NCBI RefSeq assembly: GCF_024746795.1
Contig: NZ_CP080524.1
Span: 4,008,001 to 4,072,000, forward strand
Direction: 5' to 3'
Origin: Mesorhizobium sp. AR10
Lineage (GTDB): Bacteria > Pseudomonadota > Alphaproteobacteria > Rhizobiales > Rhizobiaceae
DNA: 64,000 nt
This document shows positions 9,239-19,577 of this stretch, piece by piece. The notes under the pieces were generated by a model. It was not told where the DNA came from and made no database searches. It worked only from the letters and a program-made list of their open reading frames with translations. The translations under genes and the position numbers were made by a program. Position 1 is the first letter of the stretch; each line of letters begins with the position of its first letter.

Positions 9239-9922
9239 TTGCGCGCCCCAGTGGTCCTTGCCGTTCGGGACGAGACATTGACATGGGGCATTTCCACCTC
9301 AGTCATCCTGCACATGCTACTCGCCGCCATGCTGGCCTTGATGCCGGCGCCAAAGCGTCCGAAACGACCAGGGGAAGAGCGCGTTTCCGTCGACATCCTG
9401 ACACCAAGGCAGTTTGAAGCGGCAACCAATCCGCAAGCCGCACCGGAGGTGCTCAAGGCGCCGGCTGCAACGGCTGCGCCTCCCGCCAACACCGCTTTTG
9501 CTCGAGAACCTGCACCGGCTTCTGCGGCGCCTCCAGCCATGATCCATCCAACAGAAATGCTGTCGGCCAAGACGCTGGCCGATCCGCGCAGCAGACAGGC
9601 GCGCGCCGATCTGGCGACGTTTGCCTCCGATGAGCGCATGGTGCAGCTCTGCAATCTCGAGGCGTTGGACCAGATTCACCAATGGCGACCGGATTTCCAG
9701 CCGGAGCAGGTGGTGCCTTATGCAACGGCTGAGGAGAAGATCACCGGCGCGACGATCATCGCCGATGGCGCGGCCTTCCGCAGCGCCAAGAACTGGTACG
9801 GCCTGAAATTCAAATGCGAGCTGGCGCAGGATGGCGAGACCGTCATCGGCTTCGCGTTCCTTGTCGGCGATCCCGTGCCCCAGGCGAAATGGGACGAACT
9901 CGGCCTGCCGGCGGTGCACTGA
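9239..9922 (+). CDS. DUF930 domain protein, membrane-anchored
   Basis: No enzymatic role is known for this family, which is common in rhizobia. The protein has one N-terminal hydrophobic segment (STSVILHMLLAAMLALMP) and a Pro/Ala-rich linker. The C-terminal DUF930-like domain runs from about DPRSRQARADLATFA to the end, with two cysteines (MVQLCNLEAL and LKFKCELA) that could form a disulphide. The topology suggests an inner-membrane anchor with a periplasmic domain. No ATG exists near the start: TTG at 9203 would overlap rarA, while TTG 9239 and GTG 9251 follow it directly. I chose 9239; the start is uncertain. Confidence 0.75.
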   Translation: MRAPVVLAVRDETLTWGISTSVILHMLLAAMLALMPAPKRPKRPGEERVSVDILTPRQFEAATNPQAAPEVLKAPAATAAPPANTAFAREPAPASAAPPAMIHPTEMLSAKTLADPRSRQARADLATFASDERMVQLCNLEALDQIHQWRPDFQPEQVVPYATAEEKITGATIIADGAAFRSAKNWYGLKFKCELAQDGETVIGFAFLVGDPVPQAKWDELGLPAVH

Positions 9923-10112
9923 CACCTTCCAGGCACTGCGTATCGAGGTTAGCGGCCTGCCCAAAGCGTCGCTGCTCGCTCACGTGGCGCTCACACCAGT
10001 TTGATTGGGCGCTGCAAGGCAAAAATCTTACCACAGCGTGTCACTGGGCCGGGGGGCGCTGCCAGGATTGGCGAACCACTTTCGAACAGGGCCGCGCTCT
10101 GCGCGTCGAAAC

Positions 10113-10943
10113 ATGACAAAGACTCTTCGTAAATCGCTTCGCCAGTTTGTGATAGCGGTGCCGTTTCTCACGCTTGGCTTCTACTTCATTCCGATCGAAA
10201 CTGCGGTGTTCATCGTGCTCGGCCTGATCGACGTGCTGCGCAACGACAACAAGGATTGGGGGCTGTTCCGCCGCTACTTCCTCGGCAACGGGTTGTTCAC
10301 CTGGCTGCTTTCGCCCTTCAATCTGCTGGTCGATCTGCTGTCCTACAAAAACCCGGGTGTCTGGAAGCTGGACCAGTTTCCAGAGGACTATCAGCGCGAG
10401 GTCAGCGAGGTGCTGTCGGTCTTCAAGGCACGCAAGGATGAAATCATTGCCGATATCGACGCCAATTTCGGTGCCGGCCGGCGCGGCATGTATGTCTATC
10501 AGTGGTACGGCAAGCACAAAATCGACAACGTCGCTGAATTCAACAAGGATTTCAAATACATCAAGACGATCGCCGTATCGATTTTCAGCGGGCGGGAATC
10601 GACCTCCTGGCATTTCGGACCCCTGCGCCTCAGCCTGCGCATCCTCTACAATCTCATCCCGGTAAAGGCGGAGGTGTTCGTCGAATGCGGCAACGCCAAG
10701 AACTACTGGCACGACAATCCGCTGTACATTTTCGACGACACGCTGCTGCACCGTTCGGTCAACGAGTATGACGGGCGCCGCTACTGCGTGTTCGTGGACA
10801 TCATCAGACCGTCGCCATTCCCCGGTCTGATCTCAGCGCTTCTCGCCATCGTTTCGGTCAGCGTCGAGCGGATCAACGCCATGTTCTATAAAAACTGGAA
10901 GATGATCGGTTCGAGCAAGTCGAAAAAGGTCGCGGCGGTCTGA
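10113..10943 (+). CDS. Aspartyl/asparaginyl beta-hydroxylase-like membrane protein
   Basis: Resembles the Fe(II)/2-oxoglutarate oxygenase family that includes LpxO (lipid A hydroxylase). The 276-residue protein begins with one or two hydrophobic segments (about residues 10-35 and 50-75) and then the oxygenase core. His167 in SWHFGP and His213 in DDTLLHRSVNEYDGRR fit the two metal histidines, and GRRYCVFVDIIRPSP matches the conserved end. The position of the usual Asp after the first His is Gly, as in AspH-type enzymes. The start at 10113 gives a basic N-terminus; upstream in-frame codons look non-coding. Substrate unknown; lipid A is a guess. Confidence 0.8.
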   Translation: MTKTLRKSLRQFVIAVPFLTLGFYFIPIETAVFIVLGLIDVLRNDNKDWGLFRRYFLGNGLFTWLLSPFNLLVDLLSYKNPGVWKLDQFPEDYQREVSEVLSVFKARKDEIIADIDANFGAGRRGMYVYQWYGKHKIDNVAEFNKDFKYIKTIAVSIFSGRESTSWHFGPLRLSLRILYNLIPVKAEVFVECGNAKNYWHDNPLYIFDDTLLHRSVNEYDGRRYCVFVDIIRPSPFPGLISALLAIVSVSVERINAMFYKNWKMIGSSKSKKVAAV

Positions 10944-11106
10944 GCCTTCGACAGGCGACAGCCCGTGAGAGGCAAATAGCCCCTACGGCAGCATCTCGGT
11001 TGCCCTTGCACCATCGTCTTATATCGACATCGGCCCCCGATCCCGTAGAACGTGATGGGAGTGCGTCGCTGGGAGGTTGGGGCGGCATCGTGCTCCGGGA
11101 GGACGA

Positions 11107-12072
11107 GTGAGCGCACAGCCGGCCCATCATGCGGATATTGTACAGGCAGCAATCGCCACCAGCGATGCCGCCCGCTCGGCGTTGATCGCCTCCTGGAGGC
11201 GTTCGCTTACATTGCACGGGCTGGACCCGGCCGAGCGAAAGGCGCCGAGACGTCTGACTGAGAGCGAGCTCAGGCAGGCTCGGCAACGAATGGAGCCACT
11301 GCTTCGTGCCGCGGATGCGAGCCTCGATCGGCTCTATCTGGCAGTAGGCGGCATCGGCTGCTGCGTGATGCTTGCCGATCGCGAAGGGATTCCGGTCGAG
11401 CGCCGGGGTGCTTCCGCCGATGACGATACGTTCGACGAATGGGGCTTGTGGACAGGCACGGTGTGGAGCGAGGACAGCGAAGGCACCAACGGGATCGGTA
11501 CCTGCCTTGCCGACCAGCGCTCCCTTACCATTCACCGCGACCAGCACTTCTTCTCGCGCAACACGCTGCTCAGTTGCACGACGGCGCCGATCTACGATCA
11601 CGAGGGCAATCTGGCGGCTGCGCTCGATGTGTCGTCCTGCAGGTCGGATTTGACCGAAGACTTCGTCAACCTGATCGCCATGGCGGTCGGCGATGCCGCA
11701 CGACGCATCGAGGCGGAGAATTTTCGCCTGGCTTTTTCGGGCGCCCGCATTTCGCTGGCCCCGGTGGGCGAGCGCAGCGCCGGCGCGCTGATAGCTGTCG
11801 ATGCCGATGATCTCGTGGTCGGTGCGACACGCTCGGCGCGACTGGCTCTCGGCATCACGCAACAGACGCTGACCAAGGGATTGCCGGCAGCTGATGTCCT
11901 GGGCCACTCCGCAAAAGCCGCCGAAGAGCTTGGCGAGGCAGAGCGTGGCGTGGTCCAACGCGCGCTCGCCCGCGCCGAAGGCAACGTCTCGGCCGCAGCG
12001 CACAATCTCGGTATTTCCCGCGCCACGCTGCATCGAAAACTCGTGCGACTAGGCATCCGCCGCACGCATTGA
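11107..12072 (+). CDS. GAF-Fis regulator of the AcoR type lacking the AAA+ domain
   Basis: Probable transcriptional regulator of the downstream aldehyde dehydrogenase. The GTG start at 11107 follows GGGAGGACGA. The 321 residues begin with an AcoR-like region ([13 protein letters not shown]), then a GAF sensor at about 60-200 ([19 protein letters not shown]). The C-terminal Fis-type helix-turn-helix is [20 protein letters not shown]. The sigma-54-activating AAA+ module found between these parts in full AcoR proteins is absent, with no Walker motif or GAFTGA. It therefore cannot act as a classical enhancer-binding protein. The gene ends 140 bases before the dehydrogenase, and a 20-bp palindrome lies between. 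Confidence 0.85.
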   Translation: MSAQPAHHADIVQAAIATSDAARSALIASWRRSLTLHGLDPAERKAPRRLTESELRQARQRMEPLLRAADASLDRLYLAVGGIGCCVMLADREGIPVERRGASADDDTFDEWGLWTGTVWSEDSEGTNGIGTCLADQRSLTIHRDQHFFSRNTLLSCTTAPIYDHEGNLAAALDVSSCRSDLTEDFVNLIAMAVGDAARRIEAENFRLAFSGARISLAPVGERSAGALIAVDADDLVVGATRSARLALGITQQTLTKGLPAADVLGHSAKAAEELGEAERGVVQRALARAEGNVSAAAHNLGISRATLHRKLVRLGIRRTH

Positions 12073-12088
12073 GTTTTCTGACCCGAAG

Positions 12089-12108
12089 CTGTCGCAGAAC
12101 TGCGACAG
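12089..12108. promoter_or_regulatory. Perfect 20-bp palindrome, candidate operator of the GAF-Fis regulator
   Basis: CTGTCGCAG and CTGCGACAG are exact reverse complements around a central AA. The site starts 17 bases after the regulator stop and lies about 105 bases before the dehydrogenase ATG. A Fis-type dimer typically binds such dyads. Without a T-run it is not a terminator. Assignment to this regulator is inferred from position. Confidence 0.6.
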
Positions 12109-12212
12109 TCGGCGCTAGCGACTGTCTGGCCGGGGCTGACAAGTCCGGCGCCATCCCGCAACTCTTCCTCATCACGAACCGCATCCCGCGGTCGTTTCCT
12201 GGGAGGAAGACA

Positions 12213-13730
<1,518 letters not shown>

Positions 13731-13806
13731 TCGCCCAAAGGCGCACTATCAGGCGGTGCGGCCGAACAGGCCGCGCCGCCGTACCGGCCCCCTGGGAGGA
13801 TTTTTG

Positions 13807-14163
13807 ATGCTCGACAAGGTGTCCATGGGAAAGGTTTCCGCGACGCCCGAAGCCGTAGCGTTTCTGGCCGAAATCATCGCCGACCACGGTCCGGTGCTGT
13901 TTCACCAGTCCGGCGGCTGTTGCGACGGCTCCTCGCCCATGTGCTATCCGCGAGGCGACTTCATCCTCGGCGACAATGACGTCATGCTAGGCGAGATCGG
14001 TGAGACGCCGGTCTATATCAGCGGCTCGCAATATGAGGTGTGGAAGCACACGGATCTCATCATCGACGTCGTTCCGGGCAGGGGTGGCATGTTCTCTCTC
14101 GACAACGGGCGTGAGAGGCGATTCCTGACGCGTTCAACACTTTGTGCCGTCCGGCCGGATTGA
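13807..14163 (+). CDS. DUF779 family protein
   Basis: Small cytoplasmic protein of unknown function, often encoded next to aldehyde dehydrogenases of the AcoD/ExaC type. The 118 residues carry the conserved FHQSGGCCDGSSPMCYP, whose three cysteines could bind metal or be redox active, and YVSGSQYEYWKHT-like text, here YISGSQYEVWKHT. The ATG at 13807 follows GGGAGGATTTTTG. It probably shares a transcript with the dehydrogenase, from which it is separated by 76 bases, and the crcB frame begins just after or within its end. Confidence 0.88.
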   Translation: MLDKVSMGKVSATPEAVAFLAEIIADHGPVLFHQSGGCCDGSSPMCYPRGDFILGDNDVMLGEIGETPVYISGSQYEVWKHTDLIIDVVPGRGGMFSLDNGRERRFLTRSTLCAVRPD

Positions 14164-14194
14164 CCGAGCTGCCCTGTTGAGGGCAGTAAACGGG

Positions 14195-14569
14195 ATGCTC
14201 AATCTTCTCCTCGTTACAGTGGGTGGCGCGATCGGTGCCGGTATCCGTCACCTCACAAACATAGGCGCGCTGCGTCTTGTCGGTCCGAATTTCCCCTGGG
14301 GGACGATGGCGATCAACATCGTCGGCTCCTTTGCCATGGGGCTGTTCATCGCCATCCTGATGCGGCGCGGCGGGTCGAACGAGTTGCGTCTGTTCGTGGC
14401 CACCGGCATCCTTGGCGGCTTCACCACTTTCTCCGCCTTTTCGCTCGATTTCGCGACGCTGTGGGAGCGTGGTGCTGCGCTGCCGGCGTTCGGATACGCC
14501 CTGGCTAGCGTTGTTGGGGCAATTATCGCGCTGTTTCTGGGGCTTTGGCTCGCAAGAACCGTTTCATAA
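14195..14569 (+). CDS. crcB: Fluoride efflux channel CrcB/Fluc
   Basis: Inner-membrane channel exporting fluoride as a dual-topology dimer. The ATG at 14195 gives 124 residues with four hydrophobic segments and the family marks GGAIGAGIRHL, NFPWGTMAINIVGSF and GGFTTFSAFSLDF (fluoride-path phenylalanines and central sodium site). An in-frame GTG at 14144 would overlap the DUF779 gene but adds a non-conserved leader. No fluoride riboswitch is visible upstream. It may be co-transcribed with the dehydrogenase and DUF779 genes, although no functional link is obvious. Confidence 0.92.
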   Translation: MLNLLLVTVGGAIGAGIRHLTNIGALRLVGPNFPWGTMAINIVGSFAMGLFIAILMRRGGSNELRLFVATGILGGFTTFSAFSLDFATLWERGAALPAFGYALASVVGAIIALFLGLWLARTVS

Positions 14570-14642
14570 TGCTATTGCCGCGGCTACAGCGCGCCGCGCG
14601 TCCTTTTGGACACGGATAGGACGCTGTAGAAATTTTCATCTT

Positions 14643-14690
14643 GCGCATGATCCTTTCCGAAAATCGAAACCGATTTTCGGGGTCATGCGC
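14643..14690. repeat. Rhizobial-type palindromic intergenic repeat
   Basis: A dyad with outer arms GCGCATGA (14643) and TCATGCGC (ending 14690) and inner arms CCGAAAATCG and CGATTTTCGG. The form GCATGA...CCGAAAA...TTTTCGG...TCATGC is a short palindrome frequently seen between rhizobial genes. It sits between crcB and the pseudouridine synthase gene and may act as a 3' RNA hairpin for crcB. Confidence 0.75.
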
Positions 14691-14711
14691 TAGAAACGGA
14701 TAGCGAAAATC

Positions 14712-15692
14712 ATGGCAGGCGTTGAACAGATCACGGTGGAGGCCGGCGAGGCGGGCATGCGGCTCGATCGCTGGTTCAAGACCCATTTTCCAGGTCTCGG
14801 TTTCGGCCACCTGCAAAAGCTGCTGCGTTCGGGCCAGATCCGTGTCGATGGCGGGCGGGTAAAGGCCGACACCCGGGTCGAACCGGGCCAGATGGTTCGC
14901 GTGCCGCCGCTCGAGGTGGACAAGAAAGGCGAAAGCGCGCTCACCGGCCATTCGATCCGCAACCAGGGCGACGCCGACGTCCTGGCAAAGATGCTGATCC
15001 ATGAGGATCCCAAGGTCTTCGTGTTCAACAAGCCGGCGGGTCTCGCCGTGCAAGGCGGCTCCGGCGTCACCCGCAATGTCGACGACATGCTGGAAGCCTG
15101 GCGCAACCAGAAGGGCGAGAAACCGCGCCTGGTGCATCGGCTCGACCGCGATACCTCAGGCGTGCTGGTCGTCGCCCGCACCAGGCTTGCCGCCATGAAA
15201 CTCGCCGAAGCGTTTCGGGCGCGTGAGACCAAGAAAACCTACTGGGCGCTGGTCAAGGGCGTGCCGCCGAAGCGCGAGGACAAGATCTCGACCTGGCTGA
15301 TCAAGGAGCCGACGCCCGACGGTGACCGCGTGCGTGTCGCCAAGCATGGCGAAAAGGGCGCCGACCACGCCGTTTCCTACTACCGGGTCGTCGAGCAGGC
15401 TGCACAGACGATGACCTGGCTGGAGATGGAACCCTATACCGGCCGCACTCACCAGCTTCGTGTCCATGCCGCTTATATCGGCTGCCCGATCATCGGCGAT
15501 CCCAAATATTTCGAAGCCGACACCAACTGGGACTTTCCGGGCGGCATGCAGAACCGCCTGCACCTGCATGCGCGCCGCATCGTCATCCCGCATCCAGACA
15601 AGGGCTTCATCGATGTCACCGCGCCCATGCCGCCTCACATGCGCCAGAGCTGGAACCTGATCGGTTTCGACGACGCCAGCGCGGAGGACTAG
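14712..15692 (+). CDS. rluC: 23S rRNA pseudouridine synthase, RluC/RluD family
   Basis: Isomerises specific uridines in 23S rRNA. The 326 residues begin with an S4 RNA-binding domain (RLDRWFKTHFPGLGFGHLQK, about 13-75). The catalytic domain follows, with the signature VHRLDRDTSGVLVVART, whose second Asp is the nucleophile, and TGRTHQLRVHAAYIGCPIIG. HRLDRDTSG is the RluC-like form, so RluC is preferred over RluD, but the exact target cannot be proved here. The stop overlaps the GTG start of the next gene by one base. Confidence 0.9.
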   Translation: MAGVEQITVEAGEAGMRLDRWFKTHFPGLGFGHLQKLLRSGQIRVDGGRVKADTRVEPGQMVRVPPLEVDKKGESALTGHSIRNQGDADVLAKMLIHEDPKVFVFNKPAGLAVQGGSGVTRNVDDMLEAWRNQKGEKPRLVHRLDRDTSGVLVVARTRLAAMKLAEAFRARETKKTYWALVKGVPPKREDKISTWLIKEPTPDGDRVRVAKHGEKGADHAVSYYRVVEQAAQTMTWLEMEPYTGRTHQLRVHAAYIGCPIIGDPKYFEADTNWDFPGGMQNRLHLHARRIVIPHPDKGFIDVTAPMPPHMRQSWNLIGFDDASAED

Positions 15693-16630
15693 TGTTGAGC
15701 GGCGCCGCCGACACGGTCGACCGCCGCGACGCTGTCGATATGGCGGCAGCTGCCATCATGGTCGGGCTGACGTTTTCCTGGGGGCTGAACTACGTCGCCG
15801 CCAAGATCTCCTATGCCGGCTACGATCCCGTTTTCCTGTCGATCGCACGATCGATCATCGGCGGCCTGTGCGTTGTTGGCTGGTGCTGGTGGCGCGGCAT
15901 TGCGCTGTTCAAGCCAGACAAAACCCTTGCAGCAGGCGTTGTGGTGGGCGCGCTGTTTGGCGTCGAGTTCCTGTGTCTCTATGTCGGGCTCGAACACACG
16001 ACCGTCGCCCGCAACACGCTTCTGGTCAACACGATGCCATTCTGGGTGCTGGTTGGCGGGCATTTCCTGCTGGAAGAGCGCATAACGACGCGCAAGCTCG
16101 TCGGTCTTCTCTTGGCTTTTGCCGGACTGGTCGCCGTGTTCTCCGACAAGATGAGCGCCGGGGATGGCGCGACATTGACCGGTGACCTGCTCAGTCTTGG
16201 CGCCGGCATTCTGTGGGCCATGACCAGCATTGTCATCAAGCGGTCGACATTGGCGGAGACGAGCGCCGAGAAGTTGCTGCTTTATCAATTGGCCGGTGCT
16301 GTCGTCGTCGGCGTCCTGGTGCTGCCTTTCGCCGGACCCTCCATCCGCAACTTTACCGCCGTGCCGACATTGGCGCTGCTTTTCCAGGCCGTCTACGTCG
16401 TCGCCTTCACCTATGTGCTGTGGTTCTGGTTGCTGCGGCGCTATCCGGCATCGGGCCTGTCGAGTTTCACCTTCCTGTCACCGGTGTTCGGTGTGCTGTG
16501 CGGCGCCGTGCTCTTGAACGAGCCGCTGACTGTTCGTATTTTCCTGGCGCTTGGCTTCATCGCTGCAGGGCTGATCATCGTCAATCGGCCGGTGCGGAAG
16601 CAGCCTCCATCAGTCCATAGCAGGCTCTGA
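15692..16630 (+). CDS. EamA/DMT-family membrane transporter
   Basis: Ten-helix inner-membrane permease of the drug/metabolite transporter superfamily, probably exporting or importing small metabolites. The 312 residues form two EamA repeats: residues about 20-145 (GLTFSWGLNYVAAKIS early) and about 160-295. The second ends in the helix LALGFIAAGLIIVNRP. Start codons GTG 15692 and TTG 15695 both fit; the former overlaps the rluC stop, suggesting coupling. The next gene starts one base after its stop region. The substrate is unknown. Confidence 0.88.
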   Translation: MLSGAADTVDRRDAVDMAAAAIMVGLTFSWGLNYVAAKISYAGYDPVFLSIARSIIGGLCVVGWCWWRGIALFKPDKTLAAGVVVGALFGVEFLCLYVGLEHTTVARNTLLVNTMPFWVLVGGHFLLEERITTRKLVGLLLAFAGLVAVFSDKMSAGDGATLTGDLLSLGAGILWAMTSIVIKRSTLAETSAEKLLLYQLAGAVVVGVLVLPFAGPSIRNFTAVPTLALLFQAVYVVAFTYVLWFWLLRRYPASGLSSFTFLSPVFGVLCGAVLLNEPLTVRIFLALGFIAAGLIIVNRPVRKQPPSVHSRL

Positions 16631-16631
16631 C

Positions 16632-17423
16632 ATGCGCGATATCCTCAATGACCTCGAAGCGGGAAAGCAGCTTTCCGACCCGGATCCGGTGCGCCGTGCC
16701 CAGATCCAGATGAAGACGCATCTGCCGAAACGCTTCTACAAAGCGGTCTCGGTCGCAGCGGTGGAAGGCGGTTTTGCCGTTCATCTCGACGGCAAGCCGG
16801 TCCGCACGCCGGGCAAGGCGCTGCTGGTGCTGCCGACCGAAAGGGCGGCCGCCCTGGTCGCCGACGAGTTTGCCGCGCAAGGCGAAACCATCGACCCGGT
16901 GACGATGCCGGTCATGCGTCTGGTCAACACGGCCATCGACGGCGTCGCCAGCGACCCGCAGGCGGTGCTGGAGGACATATTGCGCTTCGCGTCATCCGAT
17001 CTCACCTGCTACCGGGCTGACGCGCCACAAGGGCTGGTCGACCGGCAGAACCAGCATTGGGACCCGGTTATCGACTGGGCACGCGGCGCGCTGGGCGCGC
17101 GCTTCAACCTTGCCGAAGGCATCATCCATGTCGAGCAGCCGCGCGAGACCATCGCCGTGCTCGGCGTCCATCTCAGCCAGCGCAACGATCCGCTGCGGCT
17201 GGCCGCCATCCATGTCATGACGTCACTGACAGGTTCGGCACTGCTGGCTTTGGCCGTGGATTTCGGCGAACTCGATGGCGACGCGGCCTGGGCTGCCGGT
17301 CATGTCGATGAGGACTGGCAGGCCGAGCAGTGGGGCCAGGATGCCGAGGCTGTCGCGCGCCGCACGGCCCGCAAGCGCGACATGATGGCCGCCGTCGGCC
17401 TTCTTGAAGCACTCAAAGGCTGA
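16632..17423 (+). CDS. ATP12-family F1-ATPase assembly chaperone
   Basis: Bacterial homologue of mitochondrial Atp12, which binds the F1 alpha subunit during ATP synthase assembly. It is typical of alphaproteobacteria. The 263 residues contain the conserved LPKRFYKAVSVAAVEGGFAV near 35-55, the motif GKPVRTPGKALLVLPT, and the C-terminal region with DEDWQAEQWGQDAEA. The start ATG lies one base after the end of the EamA gene, so the two are probably co-transcribed. The 184-base gap that follows separates it from the MFS gene. Confidence 0.92.
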   Translation: MRDILNDLEAGKQLSDPDPVRRAQIQMKTHLPKRFYKAVSVAAVEGGFAVHLDGKPVRTPGKALLVLPTERAAALVADEFAAQGETIDPVTMPVMRLVNTAIDGVASDPQAVLEDILRFASSDLTCYRADAPQGLVDRQNQHWDPVIDWARGALGARFNLAEGIIHVEQPRETIAVLGVHLSQRNDPLRLAAIHVMTSLTGSALLALAVDFGELDGDAAWAAGHVDEDWQAEQWGQDAEAVARRTARKRDMMAAVGLLEALKG

Positions 17424-17454
17424 CAGCAATTCCCCATCCAATTCGGACCGCACA

Positions 17455-17471
17455 TTAGACCAAAGTCATAA
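17455..17471. promoter_or_regulatory. Imperfect palindrome upstream of the MFS gene
   Basis: TTAGAC-N5-TCATAA forms an imperfect dyad (TTA/TAA and GAC/GTC halves) in the only non-coding stretch before the transporter gene, about 137 bases ahead of its ATG. It may be a regulator site. Support is a motif only. Confidence 0.3.
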
Positions 17472-17607
17472 TCCCAAGGTCGGTCTGCCGCTGGGCGGCG
17501 CTTTCTGTCATTTCTTGCGCCGATGGCTGCACTGAGTCCGTGTTCGGAGGAGAACGTGGACGATGACGCGCAGCATCGAGGGACGGATCTCACGGGAGGA
17601 CATATCA

Positions 17608-19497
17608 ATGGCAATGGCATCGACCGCCGGCACAGCAAGCCGCGGCATGACGCGGGAGGAGAAGAAAGTCATCTTCGCTTCCTCGCTCGGCACGGTTTTC
17701 GAATGGTATGATTTTTATCTGTACGGCTCACTGGCCGTGTTCATCGGTTCGACTTTCTTCAGCCCAACCATTCCGGAAGCGACGCGCAATATCTTCGCGC
17801 TGTTGGCCTTTGCCGCAGGTTTCCTCGTGCGCCCGTTCGGCGCACTGCTGTTCGGCCGTATCGGCGATCTCGTCGGCCGCAAATATACTTTCCTCGTCAC
17901 CATGACGATCATGGGCCTGTCGACCTTCCTGGTCGGCTTGCTGCCTGGCTATGCGACTTTGGGCATCGCGGCTCCCGTGATCCTGATCATCCTGCGCATG
18001 CTGCAGGGCCTGGCGCTGGGCGGCGAATATGGTGGTGCGGCGACCTATGTCGCCGAGCACGCGCCGGACAATCGTCGCGGCTACTACACGTCGTGGATAC
18101 AGACGACGGCGACGCTCGGCCTGTTCCTGTCGCTGGTCGTGATTCTGATCGTGCAGGCTTCGCTGACCAAGGAAAACTATGCTGCCTGGGGCTGGCGTAT
18201 TCCGTTCATCGTATCTTTCGTGCTGCTTGGCATCTCGATCTGGATCCGGCTTTCATTGTCTGAATCACCGGCCTTCCAGCGCATGAAGGACGAGGGCAAG
18301 GGCTCCAAGGCGCCGCTCACGGAAGCCTTCGGTCAGTGGAAGAATGCCAAGATCGCCATTCTGGCACTGCTCGGCCTCACCGCTGGTCAGGCCGTGGTCT
18401 GGTACAACGGTCAGTTCTACGCGCTGTTCTTCCTGACCAATGTGCTCAAGGTCGATGCGCAGTCGGTCAACATCATGATCGCCATCGCGCTGGCAGTGGG
18501 TTCGATCTTCTTCGTGGTGTTCGGCTGGCTCTCCGACAAGATCGGCCGCAAGCCAATCATCATGGCTGGTCTGGCTCTGGCTATCGTCTGCACCTTCCCC
18601 CTGTTCAAGGCGCTGACTTGGGCAGCCAACCCGGCGCTTGCCACGGCGCAGCAGAACACCCGCGCCACGGTGACCGCGGCACCGGGCGACTGCAGGTTCC
18701 AGTTCAACCCCGTCGGTACGGCGAAGTTCACCACGTCCTGCGATATCGCCACCTCGTTCCTGACCAAGAACTCGGTGCCTTATGACGTGGTGTCAACGGC
18801 AGCGCCGGGAACCGCCGCGTCGGTCAAGATCGGCAACGAGACGGTGGACTCCTACGATGCGATCGCCGCCGGCGATCAGGCCAAGGCCAAGGAAACCGCC
18901 TTCATCAAGGCCGTAAACATGTCTCTGCAGGACGGTGGCTATCCGCTGAAGCGTGCTGCCGCCAAGGTGACGGACCAGAAGCTCGATGCCTTTGTCGCTG
19001 CCAACCCCGAGCTGAAGCTTGACGCGGCAACCATCCGCGCTGGCGAGAAGACAACGGTCCCGACCGAGCAGGCGATCAAGGACAAGCTGCTGACCGCCGA
19101 CGAAGCGGCAGGGGCACCCGAGGTCACCGTCTACAGCATACCGGGCGGCGGCGCGTTCGCCATGTTCGCCGACCCGGCGGCGGTCAACTGGCCGATGACG
19201 ATCGGCATCCTGTTCATCCTGGTGATCTTTGTCACCATGGTCTACGGCCCGATCGCCGCGATCCTGGTCGAGATGTTCCCGACCCGCATCCGCTACACCG
19301 GCATGTCATTGCCCTATCATATCGGCAATGGCTGGTTCGGCGGCTTGCTGCCGGCAACAGTGTTCGCGCTCAGTGCCTACAAGGGGGATATCTACTATGG
19401 TCTGTGGTACCCCGTGGTGATCGCGGCGATGTCGCTGATCATTGGTATGCTCTTCGTCAAGGATACGCTGGGAACCAACCTGCACGACAAACAGTAG
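17608..19497 (+). CDS. MFS transporter (metabolite:H+ symporter type) with a large central insert
   Basis: Inner-membrane permease of the metabolite:H+ symporter (ProP/ShiA-like) branch. The start is the ATG at 17608 after GGGAGGACATATC. Typical marks are FEWYDFYLYGSLAVF at about residue 30, RPFGALLFGRIGDLVGRK (loop 2-3) and GGEYGGAATYVAEHAP. Normal members have about 430-560 residues; this one has 629. An extra block of about 190 residues, roughly 337-527, lies between two helices of the second half. It is Ala/Lys/Thr rich with two cysteines. The helices then resume with MTIGILFILVIFVTMVYGPI. The substrate is unknown; organic acids or betaine-like compounds are plausible. A terminator follows. 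Confidence 0.9.
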   Translation: MAMASTAGTASRGMTREEKKVIFASSLGTVFEWYDFYLYGSLAVFIGSTFFSPTIPEATRNIFALLAFAAGFLVRPFGALLFGRIGDLVGRKYTFLVTMTIMGLSTFLVGLLPGYATLGIAAPVILIILRMLQGLALGGEYGGAATYVAEHAPDNRRGYYTSWIQTTATLGLFLSLVVILIVQASLTKENYAAWGWRIPFIVSFVLLGISIWIRLSLSESPAFQRMKDEGKGSKAPLTEAFGQWKNAKIAILALLGLTAGQAVVWYNGQFYALFFLTNVLKVDAQSVNIMIAIALAVGSIFFVVFGWLSDKIGRKPIIMAGLALAIVCTFPLFKALTWAANPALATAQQNTRATVTAAPGDCRFQFNPVGTAKFTTSCDIATSFLTKNSVPYDVVSTAAPGTAASVKIGNETVDSYDAIAAGDQAKAKETAFIKAVNMSLQDGGYPLKRAAAKVTDQKLDAFVAANPELKLDAATIRAGEKTTVPTEQAIKDKLLTADEAAGAPEVTVYSIPGGGAFAMFADPAAVNWPMTIGILFILVIFVTMVYGPIAAILVEMFPTRIRYTGMSLPYHIGNGWFGGLLPATVFALSAYKGDIYYGLWYPVVIAAMSLIIGMLFVKDTLGTNLHDKQ

Positions 19498-19518
19498 CGA
19501 CGGTTCAAGCACTCAAGA

Positions 19519-19552
19519 AAAAGCCCGGCGCGAGCGATCGCGCCGGGCTTTT
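19519..19552 (+). terminator. Intrinsic terminator after the MFS gene
   Basis: A 14-bp stem AAAAGCCCGGCGCG (19519-19532) pairs with CGCGCCGGGCTTTT (19539-19552). With A and T runs on both sides it can end transcription from either strand, serving the MFS gene and the opposite DUF2735 gene. Confidence 0.9.
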
Positions 19553-19577
19553 CAATTCATCAGAAGCAAAGAAAGGC

